Translations under genes and position numbers: made by a program
NCBI GenBank assembly: GCA_947499095.1
Contig: CANMMR010000008.1
Span: 25,722-89,721, forward strand
Direction of reading: 5' to 3'
Length of the DNA: 64,000 bases
Source of the DNA: an uncultured Erythrobacter sp.
GTDB lineage: Bacteria > Pseudomonadota > Alphaproteobacteria > Sphingomonadales > Sphingomonadaceae
Shown: positions 8,519 to 17,639 of the stretch, in pieces
Numbering within the stretch: the stretch's first letter is position 1
Layout: every line of letters starts with the position of its first letter
The notes under the pieces: model-generated
Told to the model about the DNA's origin: nothing
The model's database searches: none
What the model saw: only the letters and a program-made list of their open reading frames with translations

Positions 8519-9460
8519 TTACCTGAAGGCTGCAAATCCGTGGCGGCGGTTGCGCTTCACAATGTTGATAAAGCGCCCGAAAAACTCGTTTGCAAGCATG
8601 CTCGCCTGCTCCTTGCGGGTCGCCATCCGGGTGGTGTCGAAGGCTCTATCGTAGCCCATCGCGGATAGCAGGTCGCCCGTCCGGTTCTCGAATAATTCGA
8701 TGTCTCGCTCCGATAGTTTGCTTTTCCAGGCCGCGACACGTGTTGCGGAAACCGAGGCTCCCTCTCCATCGGCCAGCAGGCTGTGCGTGCCAGAGGAATG
8801 GCGCGGCAGCGCAAAACCCGTGGGTTGCCCCATGGCGGACGAGAACGGGACGCCAAGGAATTCCGCGAGTTTTCCCATGGTCGCATGCGGGTCGGCGACG
8901 AGATCTTCGTAGCGCACCCGCGCAATCCGGTCGCCGAGCACGCTTTCTGCCGCCAGGCCCTGCCCGATCCTGATCGCCCATGTGTCGGCGACTGAGATGA
9001 TGTGCCGCGGTCCCCAGTCCTGCTCCAGCCAGGAGGCCGCGACCGCGCGTCCATCGCGCACGACATGGATGAATTTGCTGGCCGGGAATGCCTCTGCCAG
9101 CCGCAGGGCGACCGATATGTTCTTTGGCGTATGGTCGATCCACCACCCCCCCGGCTCTGCGCCACCATGCTGCGCGAAATACGTATTCGCGAAAATATCG
9201 CACATCTCGGCAAAGCTATCGCTGGCTTCGATTTTCGCGATCGTCTCGCGATCGAGGTCCACTCCGAGCAGCGCGACGCGCTTGTGACGGCGCATGCGAG
9301 ACAGCGCCTCGGCATTGGACATGCCTGATCCGGCCAATTCGGCCATGAAGTGAGTTTCCGGCAGGCATCCAGCATCGGGATGCGCGCCCAGCATGGAGGC
9401 CAGCATCGTCGTGCCGGACCTGTCGCAACCGCCGATGAATACCTGAGCGGATTTGGTCAT
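8519..9460 (-). CDS. Sulfotransferase family protein
   Basis: The product is about 313 residues. The N-terminal GGCDRSGTTMLASML is the 5'-phosphosulfate-binding loop of PAPS-dependent sulfotransferases. The segment FIHVVRDGRAVAASWLEQ near residue 130 is the matching 3'-phosphate-binding region, and YEDLVADPHATMGKLAEFLG is also typical. The enzyme would move sulfate from PAPS to a hydroxyl or amino group. Its position between the flippase and the WecG-like gene suggests that it modifies the polysaccharide or its lipid-linked intermediate. That is inference, because no PAPS-synthesis genes are in the window. I chose ATG 9460 for the AGGACGAG ribosome site; an ATG at 9478 is also possible. Confidence 0.82.
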   Translation of the reverse strand: MTKSAQVFIGGCDRSGTTMLASMLGAHPDAGCLPETHFMAELAGSGMSNAEALSRMRRHKRVALLGVDLDRETIAKIEASDSFAEMCDIFANTYFAQHGGAEPGGWWIDHTPKNISVALRLAEAFPASKFIHVVRDGRAVAASWLEQDWGPRHIISVADTWAIRIGQGLAAESVLGDRIARVRYEDLVADPHATMGKLAEFLGVPFSSAMGQPTGFALPRHSSGTHSLLADGEGASVSATRVAAWKSKLSERDIELFENRTGDLLSAMGYDRAFDTTRMATRKEQASMLANEFFGRFINIVKRNRRHGFAAFR

Positions 9461-9496
9461 TCTCGTCCTGTTGATCATCGCGGGTGCGAGGCGCAG

Positions 9497-10810
9497 CTAG
9501 GCGCTTGGCGCTCCCAACACGGTGGTGTGAATGCCCGTAAGGTGCCGGGCGGATCGCGCGAGCGCTACATTCCAGAGGATACGCGTCGTGGCAACCGCCA
9601 ACGCCGGGCCGTAAAGGCCGAACACGAGCGTTGCCGGCCAGAGCAGCACCGCGGTTACCGTCAGCGCAGCCAAGGCATAGCGCGCGGCGATATTCGCATG
9701 GCCGGTCATGTTTAGCATGTCGCCATTGAGACCGCACAGGACGCCGAAAGCCTGCCCCACGGCCAGGATCGTGAGCACCGGAGCAGCTTCGCCGAACTCC
9801 GGGCCGAATATCAGCACGATCCACGGCGAGGCGAAGATCATCGCCAGCATGAGCGGGCTTTCGAGAACGGCCAGCCAGCGCGTGATCGTGGTCAGCTGGG
9901 ACTGCAGTTGATCCTTCGCCTCACCGCCCACGGCGTAAGCTTTTGCGATGCGGGGCCTCAGGACTGCCTGAAGTGCCTGGAAACCAAACAGGATCAGGGC
10001 CGAAGCCTGATCTGCCACGCGATAGAAGGCGACCTCCACCGGGCCGAAGAAGATGCCGACCGACATGGTGCCCATATCCTGGTAAAGCCGGAGCATGGCA
10101 TTCGCCATCATGAAGGTCTTGGCCTCCATGATATTGGACCAGATGTCCTTGGGATAGAGCCGGAACGGGCCAGCTTCCCTGCGCGCCAGCCAGAGCAGGT
10201 ATGAGCCCGACATGATGCAAAGCAGGATTTGCGAGGCGATGAAGGCTTCGAGCAGCCCTGCATAGCCAATTTCCTCCGGCGTGGCGTTCAGCAGCAGCAG
10301 GCCGACGGCGCACAGGAAGATGACCGGCTTGACCACCGCCTCCACACTCGCCCCCGTCACCACACGCCCGAAGGCGGTGATCGTGCTGCCGATCACCTGA
10401 ACCAGCGCGGAGACGAGCACCAGCGGCGCGCCGTAGGCGAGCGAGGGCGCCATTTCCCAGTCCGGAACGAACAGGCTTATGAGATAAAGACTGGCTCCGC
10501 CCAGCGCCGACAGCACGGCCGTCGTGCCAAGTGCCGTCGCGATAATGGTGAAGGTCCGGTCGCGCCGGTCGTCCGCAAATGCCCGGTTGATGGCGTAGAT
10601 CGACTGCGCGTGAAACCCGAGCCGCGTGAACAGCGAAAGCAACGTCGAAGTCGCTAGGGCATAAGCATAGATCCCGAACACCTCGGCGCCGAACAGGCGG
10701 GTAAGCAACAAAGCGGTGCCCAGACCGAGCACGGCCTGCGCCACTTTCGCGCCCATGACGCCGCCCGACTGCTTGAGCAGCGACGTCTCGATCTTGCCGA
10801 ATATCCGCAT
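9497..10810 (-). CDS. Polysaccharide flippase (Wzx-like, MOP superfamily)
   Basis: The product is about 437 residues of mostly hydrophobic helices, about 12-14 membrane segments by eye. It opens with SLLKQSGGVMGAKVAQAVLGLGTALLLTR-type residues, a common start for oligosaccharide flippases of the MOP/PST group. These proteins move undecaprenyl-diphosphate-linked repeat units across the inner membrane. The position in the cluster, next to Wzy-, Wza- and Wzc-like genes, supports this. A longer frame from GTG 10894 is open; I prefer ATG 10810 because the hydrophobic domain starts soon after it, but the start is uncertain. Confidence 0.83.
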   Translation of the reverse strand: MRIFGKIETSLLKQSGGVMGAKVAQAVLGLGTALLLTRLFGAEVFGIYAYALATSTLLSLFTRLGFHAQSIYAINRAFADDRRDRTFTIIATALGTTAVLSALGGASLYLISLFVPDWEMAPSLAYGAPLVLVSALVQVIGSTITAFGRVVTGASVEAVVKPVIFLCAVGLLLLNATPEEIGYAGLLEAFIASQILLCIMSGSYLLWLARREAGPFRLYPKDIWSNIMEAKTFMMANAMLRLYQDMGTMSVGIFFGPVEVAFYRVADQASALILFGFQALQAVLRPRIAKAYAVGGEAKDQLQSQLTTITRWLAVLESPLMLAMIFASPWIVLIFGPEFGEAAPVLTILAVGQAFGVLCGLNGDMLNMTGHANIAARYALAALTVTAVLLWPATLVFGLYGPALAVATTRILWNVALARSARHLTGIHTTVLGAPSA

Positions 10811-10963
10811 CGGTCTGAAAAGTCTCGCTTGCCTGGGTTCTGGCGGGGCACCGGGATCGAAGCGGGCCACTCCTGGTTCATGTTGAACATGCACACTTGC
10901 GCGCCGGGGCCTTAAACGTCCCCAAGTGCCAGAGGAAGGCTTTTGTTGAAGACCCGAAGGAAA

Positions 10964-12088
10964 ATGCGCGCGCTTACCGTCAGCTTCGCGATGGCGATGC
11001 TTGCGGCTGCCTGTACGACCAAAGCAGACCCGATGCCGGACGACTGGTGGCTAGCCTATCCCGAGAACAGGTGCGAATTTTCTCGGGCTTATCTTCCTGA
11101 AATTCAGTCCAAGCCTTACTATAGCGGCAACCGCAACGGGGCAGTAGATCCTGTCGCGCACGCCAAGGCGATGGAGGCTTCGGAGTCTTTGCGACAATTA
11201 CTGACGAAGAATCTAAATGCGCAAAAACGATTTGAAGCCGGTGATGTTAAATCTCTGATCTGTGCCGAACGCGAATTGGCCTACTGGGCGCGGAACGACG
11301 CCTTACTCGGAAACAATACCAATCGCGGGTTTTACGAGCGCATATGGTATGCCGCTGGCCTCGGGATCGCCTACGCACACAACACCAGGCTCTTGGAAAA
11401 GCAAGGGCAGCGGCGTCCGGCGCAGGTCGATATGGTCGTAACCAACTGGTTCAACCGACTGGCGCAGGACACGCGCCGCGCGATGGATGCGGACCGGGCA
11501 CCATTCGACCCCGAAGCGACCGGTCAATCCTATCGCCCACCTGACGAGCATGACACTGGTAATCTGGGCGCCTGGACCGCCTATTACGCAATCATCGCTG
11601 GCATTCTCTCGGACGAGCCGGGCCTCGTCGGCTGGGGTCGTAAACGGACCGAAGTCATGCTGCAGACGGTCGACCGCAACGGCATGCTGCCGAGCGAAGT
11701 CGCGCGCGCGAACCGAGCCTTGCATTACCATTTTTTCGCGTTAAATCCGCTGGTGGGCGCGGCCATACTCCTCGAGCGCACTGGCGAACCACTGTCGGCC
11801 AACTCGCACGACGCGCTCCAGGCGCTCTTTCGCTTTTCCCTGCGTGAAACCCGGAATCCCGAAGCGATTAAGCAGGCCGCCGGTGTTCGGTCGATCCAGA
11901 ACCCGGCACACCATGAGTCGCGGGTCAGAGTAATGCTCGGCCCGGCGCTATACTGCGCGTATATCGATCGTGACCTGCCCGAATGTGACCTTGTCCCGCG
12001 AAGCGACCAGCTCAACTTCCCTTATATGGGTGGAACGATGGCGGAATGGACGCTTGCGATTGACGAGATGGCCCGCTCACGCCGCTAG
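10964..12088 (+). CDS. Alginate-lyase-like lipoprotein (polysaccharide lyase)
   Basis: The product is 374 residues with a lipoprotein signal (MRALTVSFAMAMLAAAC). The segment NGMLPSEVARANRALHYHFFAL (about 225-245) matches the most conserved part of the alginate-lyase (PL5/AlgL-like) alpha-barrel family, where DGxLPxExxRGxRALxYH precedes the active site. Such enzymes cut uronic-acid polymers by beta-elimination in the periplasm, often to clear mis-exported chains. It is the only plus-strand gene inside the minus-strand cluster. Its ATG has a GAAGGAAA ribosome site, and its end overlaps the convergent GT2 gene by 12 bp. Substrate specificity is inference. A uronate-containing polymer fits the ugd and epimerase genes nearby. 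Confidence 0.75.
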   Translation: MRALTVSFAMAMLAAACTTKADPMPDDWWLAYPENRCEFSRAYLPEIQSKPYYSGNRNGAVDPVAHAKAMEASESLRQLLTKNLNAQKRFEAGDVKSLICAERELAYWARNDALLGNNTNRGFYERIWYAAGLGIAYAHNTRLLEKQGQRRPAQVDMVVTNWFNRLAQDTRRAMDADRAPFDPEATGQSYRPPDEHDTGNLGAWTAYYAIIAGILSDEPGLVGWGRKRTEVMLQTVDRNGMLPSEVARANRALHYHFFALNPLVGAAILLERTGEPLSANSHDALQALFRFSLRETRNPEAIKQAAGVRSIQNPAHHESRVRVMLGPALYCAYIDRDLPECDLVPRSDQLNFPYMGGTMAEWTLAIDEMARSRR

Positions 12089-12934
12089 GCCGAGCCGCTT
12101 CTTCAGCTTGCGCGGGACGGTGCGCCGGAAATGCGCACGCAGGGCTGTATCTTCCAGCCGCGGGGCGGACTCTTTCATCGCACCGAAATAGCCGCGCCAG
12201 AACGCTCGCGCTTCGGCCATCTGCCCACGCCGCACGAACTTTGAACCGAACAGAAGGGCATAAAGCACCGTGTGCCCGCGGTAGTAGGTCGATGCGCCAT
12301 AATACTGTTGCTTCGACCGCGTTCCGACCTCCCGGGCCCGGAAGCTGGCTTCTTCGACGACCTTCGACTTCCAGCCATCGAGCTCGGCCCGCCCGAGCGA
12401 CAGCGTATCGGCGGATGGACCGACGATATAGCCGGACTGCTTCATGCACGCGCCGCGCCACAACCGGCAGCTGCCGCGCACCCAGTCTGCGGCGTGAATC
12501 GTTTCGCGGCCGTCTTCCTCGACGCTGGTGCCGCCGGCGATCCCGATTTTCGGGTCGGCATCGAAAGCCTCGGCCAGGGTCCTGTAGTAGCCCGAATCGG
12601 GGAAACTGTCGGCATCGAGAATGCCGATCAGGTCTTCGTCACCCAGTTCACGCCGTACTTTGATTTCTTCGAAACCACGATTGACCACGCGGGCGTATTT
12701 GGACCCCAGGGCGTATTCGCCCTTCTCAGTATCCTCGTTGAGGACGACGAGTTCCTTGACGTTTGTCGGCGGCTCGATTGCGGCCAGCTTTTCACGTGAG
12801 CCGTCGGTCGAACCGTTCTCGACGATAACCCACAGGTCGATCGGGTAATCCTGTGAGCCAACGGCGGAAAACAGCCGATCGATGTTGTCCATTTCGTCGC
12901 GCAGGGGCGTGGAAAGAAAAATTCTTCTTGTCAT
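12077..12934 (-). CDS. Glycosyltransferase family 2
   Basis: The product is 285 residues. It begins MTRRIFLSTPLRDEMDNI and shows a GT-A fold: WVIVENGSTDGS near residue 35, and the acidic DXD-like ILDADSFPDSGYY near residue 105. It would transfer a sugar from a nucleotide donor to the growing lipid-linked repeat unit at the cytoplasmic face. Its ATG at 12934 overlaps the stop of the upstream polymerase-like gene by four bases. A long upstream frame extension is non-coding. The donor sugar cannot be told from sequence. Confidence 0.85.
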   Translation of the reverse strand: MTRRIFLSTPLRDEMDNIDRLFSAVGSQDYPIDLWVIVENGSTDGSREKLAAIEPPTNVKELVVLNEDTEKGEYALGSKYARVVNRGFEEIKVRRELGDEDLIGILDADSFPDSGYYRTLAEAFDADPKIGIAGGTSVEEDGRETIHAADWVRGSCRLWRGACMKQSGYIVGPSADTLSLGRAELDGWKSKVVEEASFRAREVGTRSKQQYYGASTYYRGHTVLYALLFGSKFVRRGQMAEARAFWRGYFGAMKESAPRLEDTALRAHFRRTVPRKLKKRLGLAA

Positions 12935-14145
12935 GTCGTTTTGCGCAGGAAGCCCTTGTCGAGCGCGACCAGCATGATGATGAGCACGAGGATCACAGGA
13001 GAACTCGTAAGGCTGTTGCCGGTCAGCATGGGGGTGAAAAGGATGACGCCGGCGATAAGCGGCGTGCGCGATGCGAGGCAGACCTTGATGAAGGCGAACA
13101 GTACGAGGACGAGGCCTATCGCACCGAATTCCACGAACAGGCGCACGATATCGGAATGCGGGTCCTTGTTCATAAAGCTGAAGACGCGGTTGCTGAGGCC
13201 CGTCGCACCGCCCCCCTGCCCGAACAGCGTATAGAGTGGACCGCTCGCGATATTCGCGTCGATCATGGCCAGCCAATAGGACAGGCGCCAGGCGAAGGAG
13301 GAACCCTGGTTGCCGAACTGATAGCGCTGCGCCTTCTGCGTGACGGTGCGAAGATCGAAGTTCAGGAGCTTATCCATCGCAGCTTCGCCGAGCGGCGAGA
13401 ACATCAGGAGCGCAACCGCGATAGCTCCCAGAACAGCCAGCAATACAGTCCGCCTGCTCAGACCCATGGCAAGCGGGAGGGAGGATAATCCGACGACGAC
13501 GAAGATAACGCCGCCCGAGCTGCGGCTGGCGACAACCAGCGCCACGCCGAGGAAAGCCAGTAACCAGTAGCGCGGCACGGCCGTTACCTTGGCAAAATGC
13601 AGATAACTCAAGCCGATGAGGATCGCGCCTGCCACATAGCCGAGGTGATTGGCATGCGGCAGGATGCTGGAGTACCGAACGGCTCCCGCCGAGTCAGCGA
13701 TCGAGAATGCATCGAAGTACAAGTAAGCCGGGTAGGGTAGCGCGATGATGACGATCCACAGCGACGCTGCCAGAACCAGTTCGGCGATCCGCATTCGCGC
13801 AACCGCCGTCGCGAAGAAGGCGAAGGCGAGATAGCGTAGCGCTTCCTCCAGCTGGACGTACATGGGGAGCTGCGAGGGAAGCAGACTGCGCGCAACCACG
13901 AACAGCGCCAACAGGCCGAAGGCTACCGACAGGCGGCCGAAGGCAAGGCGCCCGTTCTGCACCACCCCTGCCGTGAGCGCAAAGCCCATGGCTGCGAGCG
14001 CGCCGACGTAATTCTGCACGCAGGCGGCGATCAAGCACAGGAGAACAGCGGCAACATAGCCCAGCCGTACTTTCTTCGTTTCGGCGGCGCGCGGAAACAC
14101 CCGCTGCGCCGGGGCGCGCATTGCAGTGGCCTGCATCGTATTCAT
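12931..14145 (-). CDS. O-antigen polymerase/ligase-like membrane protein
   Basis: The product is about 404 residues with around ten hydrophobic segments and a large loop in the C-terminal half. That loop contains NQGSSFAWRLSYWLAMID and NKDPHSDIVRLFVEFGAIGL, where the H-x-D/N-x-Y/V-L-x-x-x-x-E-x-G-like pattern of the Wzy_C/WaaL fold can be seen. It probably polymerises or ligates repeat units at the periplasmic face. The start at 14145 (MNTMQATAMRAP) has an AGGGAGG ribosome site. A second protein of the same kind is encoded at 20556-21896, so one may act as polymerase and the other as ligase or in another role. Confidence 0.75.
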   Translation of the reverse strand: MNTMQATAMRAPAQRVFPRAAETKKVRLGYVAAVLLCLIAACVQNYVGALAAMGFALTAGVVQNGRLAFGRLSVAFGLLALFVVARSLLPSQLPMYVQLEEALRYLAFAFFATAVARMRIAELVLAASLWIVIIALPYPAYLYFDAFSIADSAGAVRYSSILPHANHLGYVAGAILIGLSYLHFAKVTAVPRYWLLAFLGVALVVASRSSGGVIFVVVGLSSLPLAMGLSRRTVLLAVLGAIAVALLMFSPLGEAAMDKLLNFDLRTVTQKAQRYQFGNQGSSFAWRLSYWLAMIDANIASGPLYTLFGQGGGATGLSNRVFSFMNKDPHSDIVRLFVEFGAIGLVLVLFAFIKVCLASRTPLIAGVILFTPMLTGNSLTSSPVILVLIIMLVALDKGFLRKTT

Positions 14146-14185
14146 GGTGAGCCTCCCTGCCTTGTCGCTCCCGAAAGCCTTAGCA

Positions 14186-15205
14186 TCACACCGCGTAGTA
14201 GTCGCGGTACCAATCGACGAAGCGCTGCACGCCTTCGCGAACGTCGGTCTGAGGCGCATAGCCGGTAAGCGAGGTCAGCAAGCCGGCGTCGGCCCAAGTC
14301 GCGGGCACATCGCCTGCCTGCATCGGCAACATATTGCGCTCAGCCTTACGGTCCAGCGAGTCTTCGATGGCGGCGATAAACTCCTCAAGCTGAACGGCGC
14401 GCGAATTGCCGATATTCACGACACGCCATGGCGCGACCGGCGAGAGGCTGTCGCCTTCCGCGATATCCTCTTTGCTTTCGGGCCGCTCGGGCACGGCATC
14501 GATCAGCAGGCGGATCGCCTCGACCAGATCATCGACGTAAGTGAAGTCGCGCATCATGTCGCCGTGGTTGTAAACGTCGATCGGCCGGTCTTCGAGAATG
14601 GCCTTCACGAATTTGAACAGCGCCATGTCCGGCCGCCCCCAGGGCCCATAAACCGTGAAGAAGCGGAACATCGTCACCGGCAGGCCGAACAGATGGGCAT
14701 AGGAGTGCGCCATCGCCTCGGTTGCCTTCTTCGTCGCCGCGTAGAACGACATCTGGTGATCGGCCTTCACTGTCTCACGATAAGGCATCTCCGTATTCGC
14801 GCCGTAGGCCGAGGATGTGGAGGCGAGCAGCATGTGCTGGGGCGGGCATGCGCGCGCCGCTTCGAGCAGCTCGAACGTGCCGACGATATTGCTGTCAAGA
14901 TAGGACCGCGGGTTCTCGATCGAATAACGCACCCCGGCCTGAGCCGCGAGGTGGACTACCACGTCGGGCTTTTCGGCTTCGAACAGTTCCATCAGCAGGC
15001 GCGGCGTCTCGATCGGCTGATTAACCGCGCGAAAGCCTTCGTTCTGCAGAAGCATCGCTTGGCGACGTTCCTTCAGCGCGACATCGTAATAATCGGACAT
15101 GCTGTCGATGCCGATCACGCGAAAGCCGTCGCGCAGCAGGCGTCGGCAAACGAAAGAGCCGATAAACCCGGCGGAGCCGGTCACGAGGGCAGTACGCTGC
15201 GCCAT
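14186..15205 (-). CDS. NAD-dependent epimerase (UDP-glucuronate 4-epimerase-like)
   Basis: The product is 339 residues of an extended short-chain dehydrogenase. The NAD motif TALVTGSAGFIGSFV is at the N-terminus. YYDVALKERR near residue 40 and a later YAATKKATE (Y-x-x-x-K), followed by FRFFTVYGPWGRPDMALF, are the wording seen in CapI/LspL-type UDP-glucuronate 4-epimerases. It would convert UDP-GlcA to UDP-GalA. The gene lies four bases from the upstream ugd, which makes UDP-GlcA, so the two steps are coupled. Confidence 0.88.
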   Translation of the reverse strand: MAQRTALVTGSAGFIGSFVCRRLLRDGFRVIGIDSMSDYYDVALKERRQAMLLQNEGFRAVNQPIETPRLLMELFEAEKPDVVVHLAAQAGVRYSIENPRSYLDSNIVGTFELLEAARACPPQHMLLASTSSAYGANTEMPYRETVKADHQMSFYAATKKATEAMAHSYAHLFGLPVTMFRFFTVYGPWGRPDMALFKFVKAILEDRPIDVYNHGDMMRDFTYVDDLVEAIRLLIDAVPERPESKEDIAEGDSLSPVAPWRVVNIGNSRAVQLEEFIAAIEDSLDRKAERNMLPMQAGDVPATWADAGLLTSLTGYAPQTDVREGVQRFVDWYRDYYAV

Positions 15206-15209
15206 TCGC

Positions 15210-16376
15210 TCAGTCGGCCCCGAACAGGTCGCGAGTGAAAACCTTGTCCGCCACGTCGCTCAATTCGTCGGTCAGGCGATTGGCGATGATCACGTCGCAC
15301 TCCCGCTTGAAGGTCGCGAGGTCGCGCTCGACCCGAGAGCCGAAGAACTCATCCTCCTCCAGCGTCGGCTCGAACACGACTACTTCGATGCCCTTGGCCT
15401 TGATGCGCTTCATGATGCCCTGCACCGACGACTGGCGGAAATTGTCCGAACCGGCCTTCATCACGAGGCGATGTACACCGACCCGCTCAGGCTCCTTGGC
15501 GATGATCCGGTCTGCCAGGAAATCCTTGCGCGTGCGATTGGCGTCGACGATGGCACGAATGAGGTTTTGAGGCACTTCGGAGTAGTTTGCGAGCAGCTGC
15601 TTTGTATCCTTGGGCAGGCAGTAGCCGCCGTAGCCGAAGGAAGGATTATTGTAATGCGTGCCGATCCGCGGATCGAGGCCGATGCCCTCGATGATCTGGC
15701 GCGAGTCGAGGTCGCGCGCCAGCGCATAGCTGTCGAGTTCGTTGAAGAAGGCCACCCGCATGGCGAGGAAGGTGTTGGCGAACAGCTTGATCGCTTCGGC
15801 CTCGCGCGCGTCGGTCAGGAGGACCGGTACGTCCTTGTCGTCGGCCGCTTCGGAGAGCAGGTCGGCAAAGATTTGTGCCCGGTCAGACTGCTCGCCCACT
15901 ATGATGCGCGACGGGTGCAGATTGTCGTAGAGTGCCTTGCCCTCGCGCAGGAACTCGGGACTGAAGACGATCCGGTCGGTGCCGAACTGCTCGCTGACGC
16001 TTTCCACATAGCCGACCGGAATGGTCGATTTGATGATGATCGTCGCGCCGGTATTTTCGCGAAGCACCTGCTCGATCACGGCTTCGACCGCCGACGTGTC
16101 GAAATAATTCGTCTCCGGATCGTAATTCGTCGGTGTGGCGACCACGACGAATTCGGCACCCTCCACCGCTGCCGCGAGGTCGGTCGTGAAATCGAGATCT
16201 AAGTCGTCGCGGAGCAGATACTCCTCGACCAGATCGTCGCGGATCGGCGATTGCTTCTTGCGCAGCATCGCCACCCGTTCAGCAGAGATGTCGCAGCCGG
16301 TAACGCTGTTGTGGCGCGACAGCATTATCGCGTTGGACAGGCCGACATATCCAAGGCCGACGACGGTAATCTTCAC
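15210..16376 (-). CDS. ugd: UDP-glucose 6-dehydrogenase
   Basis: The product is 388 residues, the length of the short E. coli-type enzyme. It oxidises UDP-glucose to UDP-glucuronate with NAD+. Present are the Rossmann start [36 protein letters not shown], the [10 protein letters not shown] loop, and the catalytic-cysteine segment [18 protein letters not shown]. It is the first gene of a ugd-epimerase pair and follows a 141-bp spacer after the gene at 16518. UDP-GlcA or its epimer is probably a component of the polymer. Confidence 0.95.
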   Translation of the reverse strand: MKITVVGLGYVGLSNAIMLSRHNSVTGCDISAERVAMLRKKQSPIRDDLVEEYLLRDDLDLDFTTDLAAAVEGAEFVVVATPTNYDPETNYFDTSAVEAVIEQVLRENTGATIIIKSTIPVGYVESVSEQFGTDRIVFSPEFLREGKALYDNLHPSRIIVGEQSDRAQIFADLLSEAADDKDVPVLLTDAREAEAIKLFANTFLAMRVAFFNELDSYALARDLDSRQIIEGIGLDPRIGTHYNNPSFGYGGYCLPKDTKQLLANYSEVPQNLIRAIVDANRTRKDFLADRIIAKEPERVGVHRLVMKAGSDNFRQSSVQGIMKRIKAKGIEVVVFEPTLEEDEFFGSRVERDLATFKRECDVIIANRLTDELSDVADKVFTRDLFGAD

Positions 16377-16517
16377 TTCGAATTCCTCATTTCGCGGCGC
16401 TACTGCCGGAGCGTCACGCGGGACGCTTGTATGCGTGCGACACCGACCGGGAAATAGCGTGACATTTGTCTGGCTGCACTCTTAACGCCCTGAGATCGGG
16501 CGACAAGGGCTACCGCG

Positions 16518-17639
16518 TCACAATCCCGCCCGCTCCACCCGGATATCGGAGAAGTCGCCTCGCTCGACGATGACCGCAAGCCGCTGGACCGGACAATTTT
16601 CGGGAATGGCGAATTCCACCAGATCGCCGCTCCGGGTCGCATCGACCGGAACATTCCTGCCGTCGCGAACACAGCTCATCGCCAGACTGGCCTCGCCCTG
16701 TCCCGGACGGCTCCCTTCCTCGTAAGTGAATTCGTAAGCGATGCTTCCGGCGGGCAAAGCGGAATAGCGGTAGGCGGCATCGTGGCGCACCAGGCTGCGA
16801 TTACGGATATTGATGCCCTGCCGCCAGACACTCGCGTTTTGGGAGAGGCCCCTGCCCTTGCCGAGACTCCAGCCGTAAGGATCGGCGAGCCCGGCATAAT
16901 CGCCTCGATCGGCCAGAGCATCTGCGCAGCGCTTTGGCCAGCCGGTGCCGCGCTCCACCGGAATGCCGCGCGCCAGCAGGGCCGGCGTCACACGGGCTAG
17001 GAATTCGCAATCATGCTCTCTGTCGCCATCGAGCTTCACCAGGCTTTCCATCACGGGCGCGAATCCGGGCACCGTCGCCGTGGCCTTGGCCAGCTGAGTG
17101 CGGAACGGTTCGCTCTCGATCATGCGATCGGCGAGATAGGGCCGCGCCTCGGGGACCTGCGCAATGGCCGCCGCGACGTTGCCGGACACCTCGACGCTGC
17201 TGCCCGACCGGATCAATCCTTCGAGACGCTGGATCGCGCCATCGTAATCGCCGACCGACACCGCGCCGGCGACCGCGGCACTCTGCGTATATTCGCCGCG
17301 CCAGCCGCGCCGGGCAGCGAGTTGCAGGGCCTTGCCCGCCTTGTCCATCTGGTCTGCTTCGGCCGCGGCAATGGCCAGAAGTTCCAGATTGGCGGCAGGG
17401 ATCGGGCGATGGCGAACAAGTCTCTCCGCCAACGGCAATGCTTCGGCCGGGTCGGTCACCAGCGCTGCTCTGGTCCGCAAGATATCGCCGAACCCGCCGT
17501 CCACACCGCCGGGCATGGCGATAAGCGACGCATTCTTCTGCAGCGACCTATCGAGCTGAACGTTGTAGCCGATGAACGCGAACGCCGCGAAGGCGAGCAA
17601 ACGCAGGGCGATCGACAGATACGTGCCGGCGGACCCCAT
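16518..17639 (-). CDS. Polysaccharide-locus protein of unknown function, one membrane anchor
   Basis: I do not recognise this 373-residue protein. It has one N-terminal hydrophobic segment (about residues 8-25) and then a soluble part that should lie in the periplasm. The first half is alanine-rich and helical (ALPLAERLV, LELLAIAAAEADQMDKAGKALQLAARRG, GDYDGAIQRLEGLI), suggesting tetratricopeptide-like repeats. The last 130 residues look beta-rich, with cysteines near SCVRDG and ENCPVQRL. It starts with a TGATG overlap on the stop of the Wzc-like gene, so it is co-translated with the export machinery. A structural or assembly role in export is inference. Confidence 0.7.
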   Translation of the reverse strand: MGSAGTYLSIALRLLAFAAFAFIGYNVQLDRSLQKNASLIAMPGGVDGGFGDILRTRAALVTDPAEALPLAERLVRHRPIPAANLELLAIAAAEADQMDKAGKALQLAARRGWRGEYTQSAAVAGAVSVGDYDGAIQRLEGLIRSGSSVEVSGNVAAAIAQVPEARPYLADRMIESEPFRTQLAKATATVPGFAPVMESLVKLDGDREHDCEFLARVTPALLARGIPVERGTGWPKRCADALADRGDYAGLADPYGWSLGKGRGLSQNASVWRQGINIRNRSLVRHDAAYRYSALPAGSIAYEFTYEEGSRPGQGEASLAMSCVRDGRNVPVDATRSGDLVEFAIPENCPVQRLAVIVERGDFSDIRVERAGL

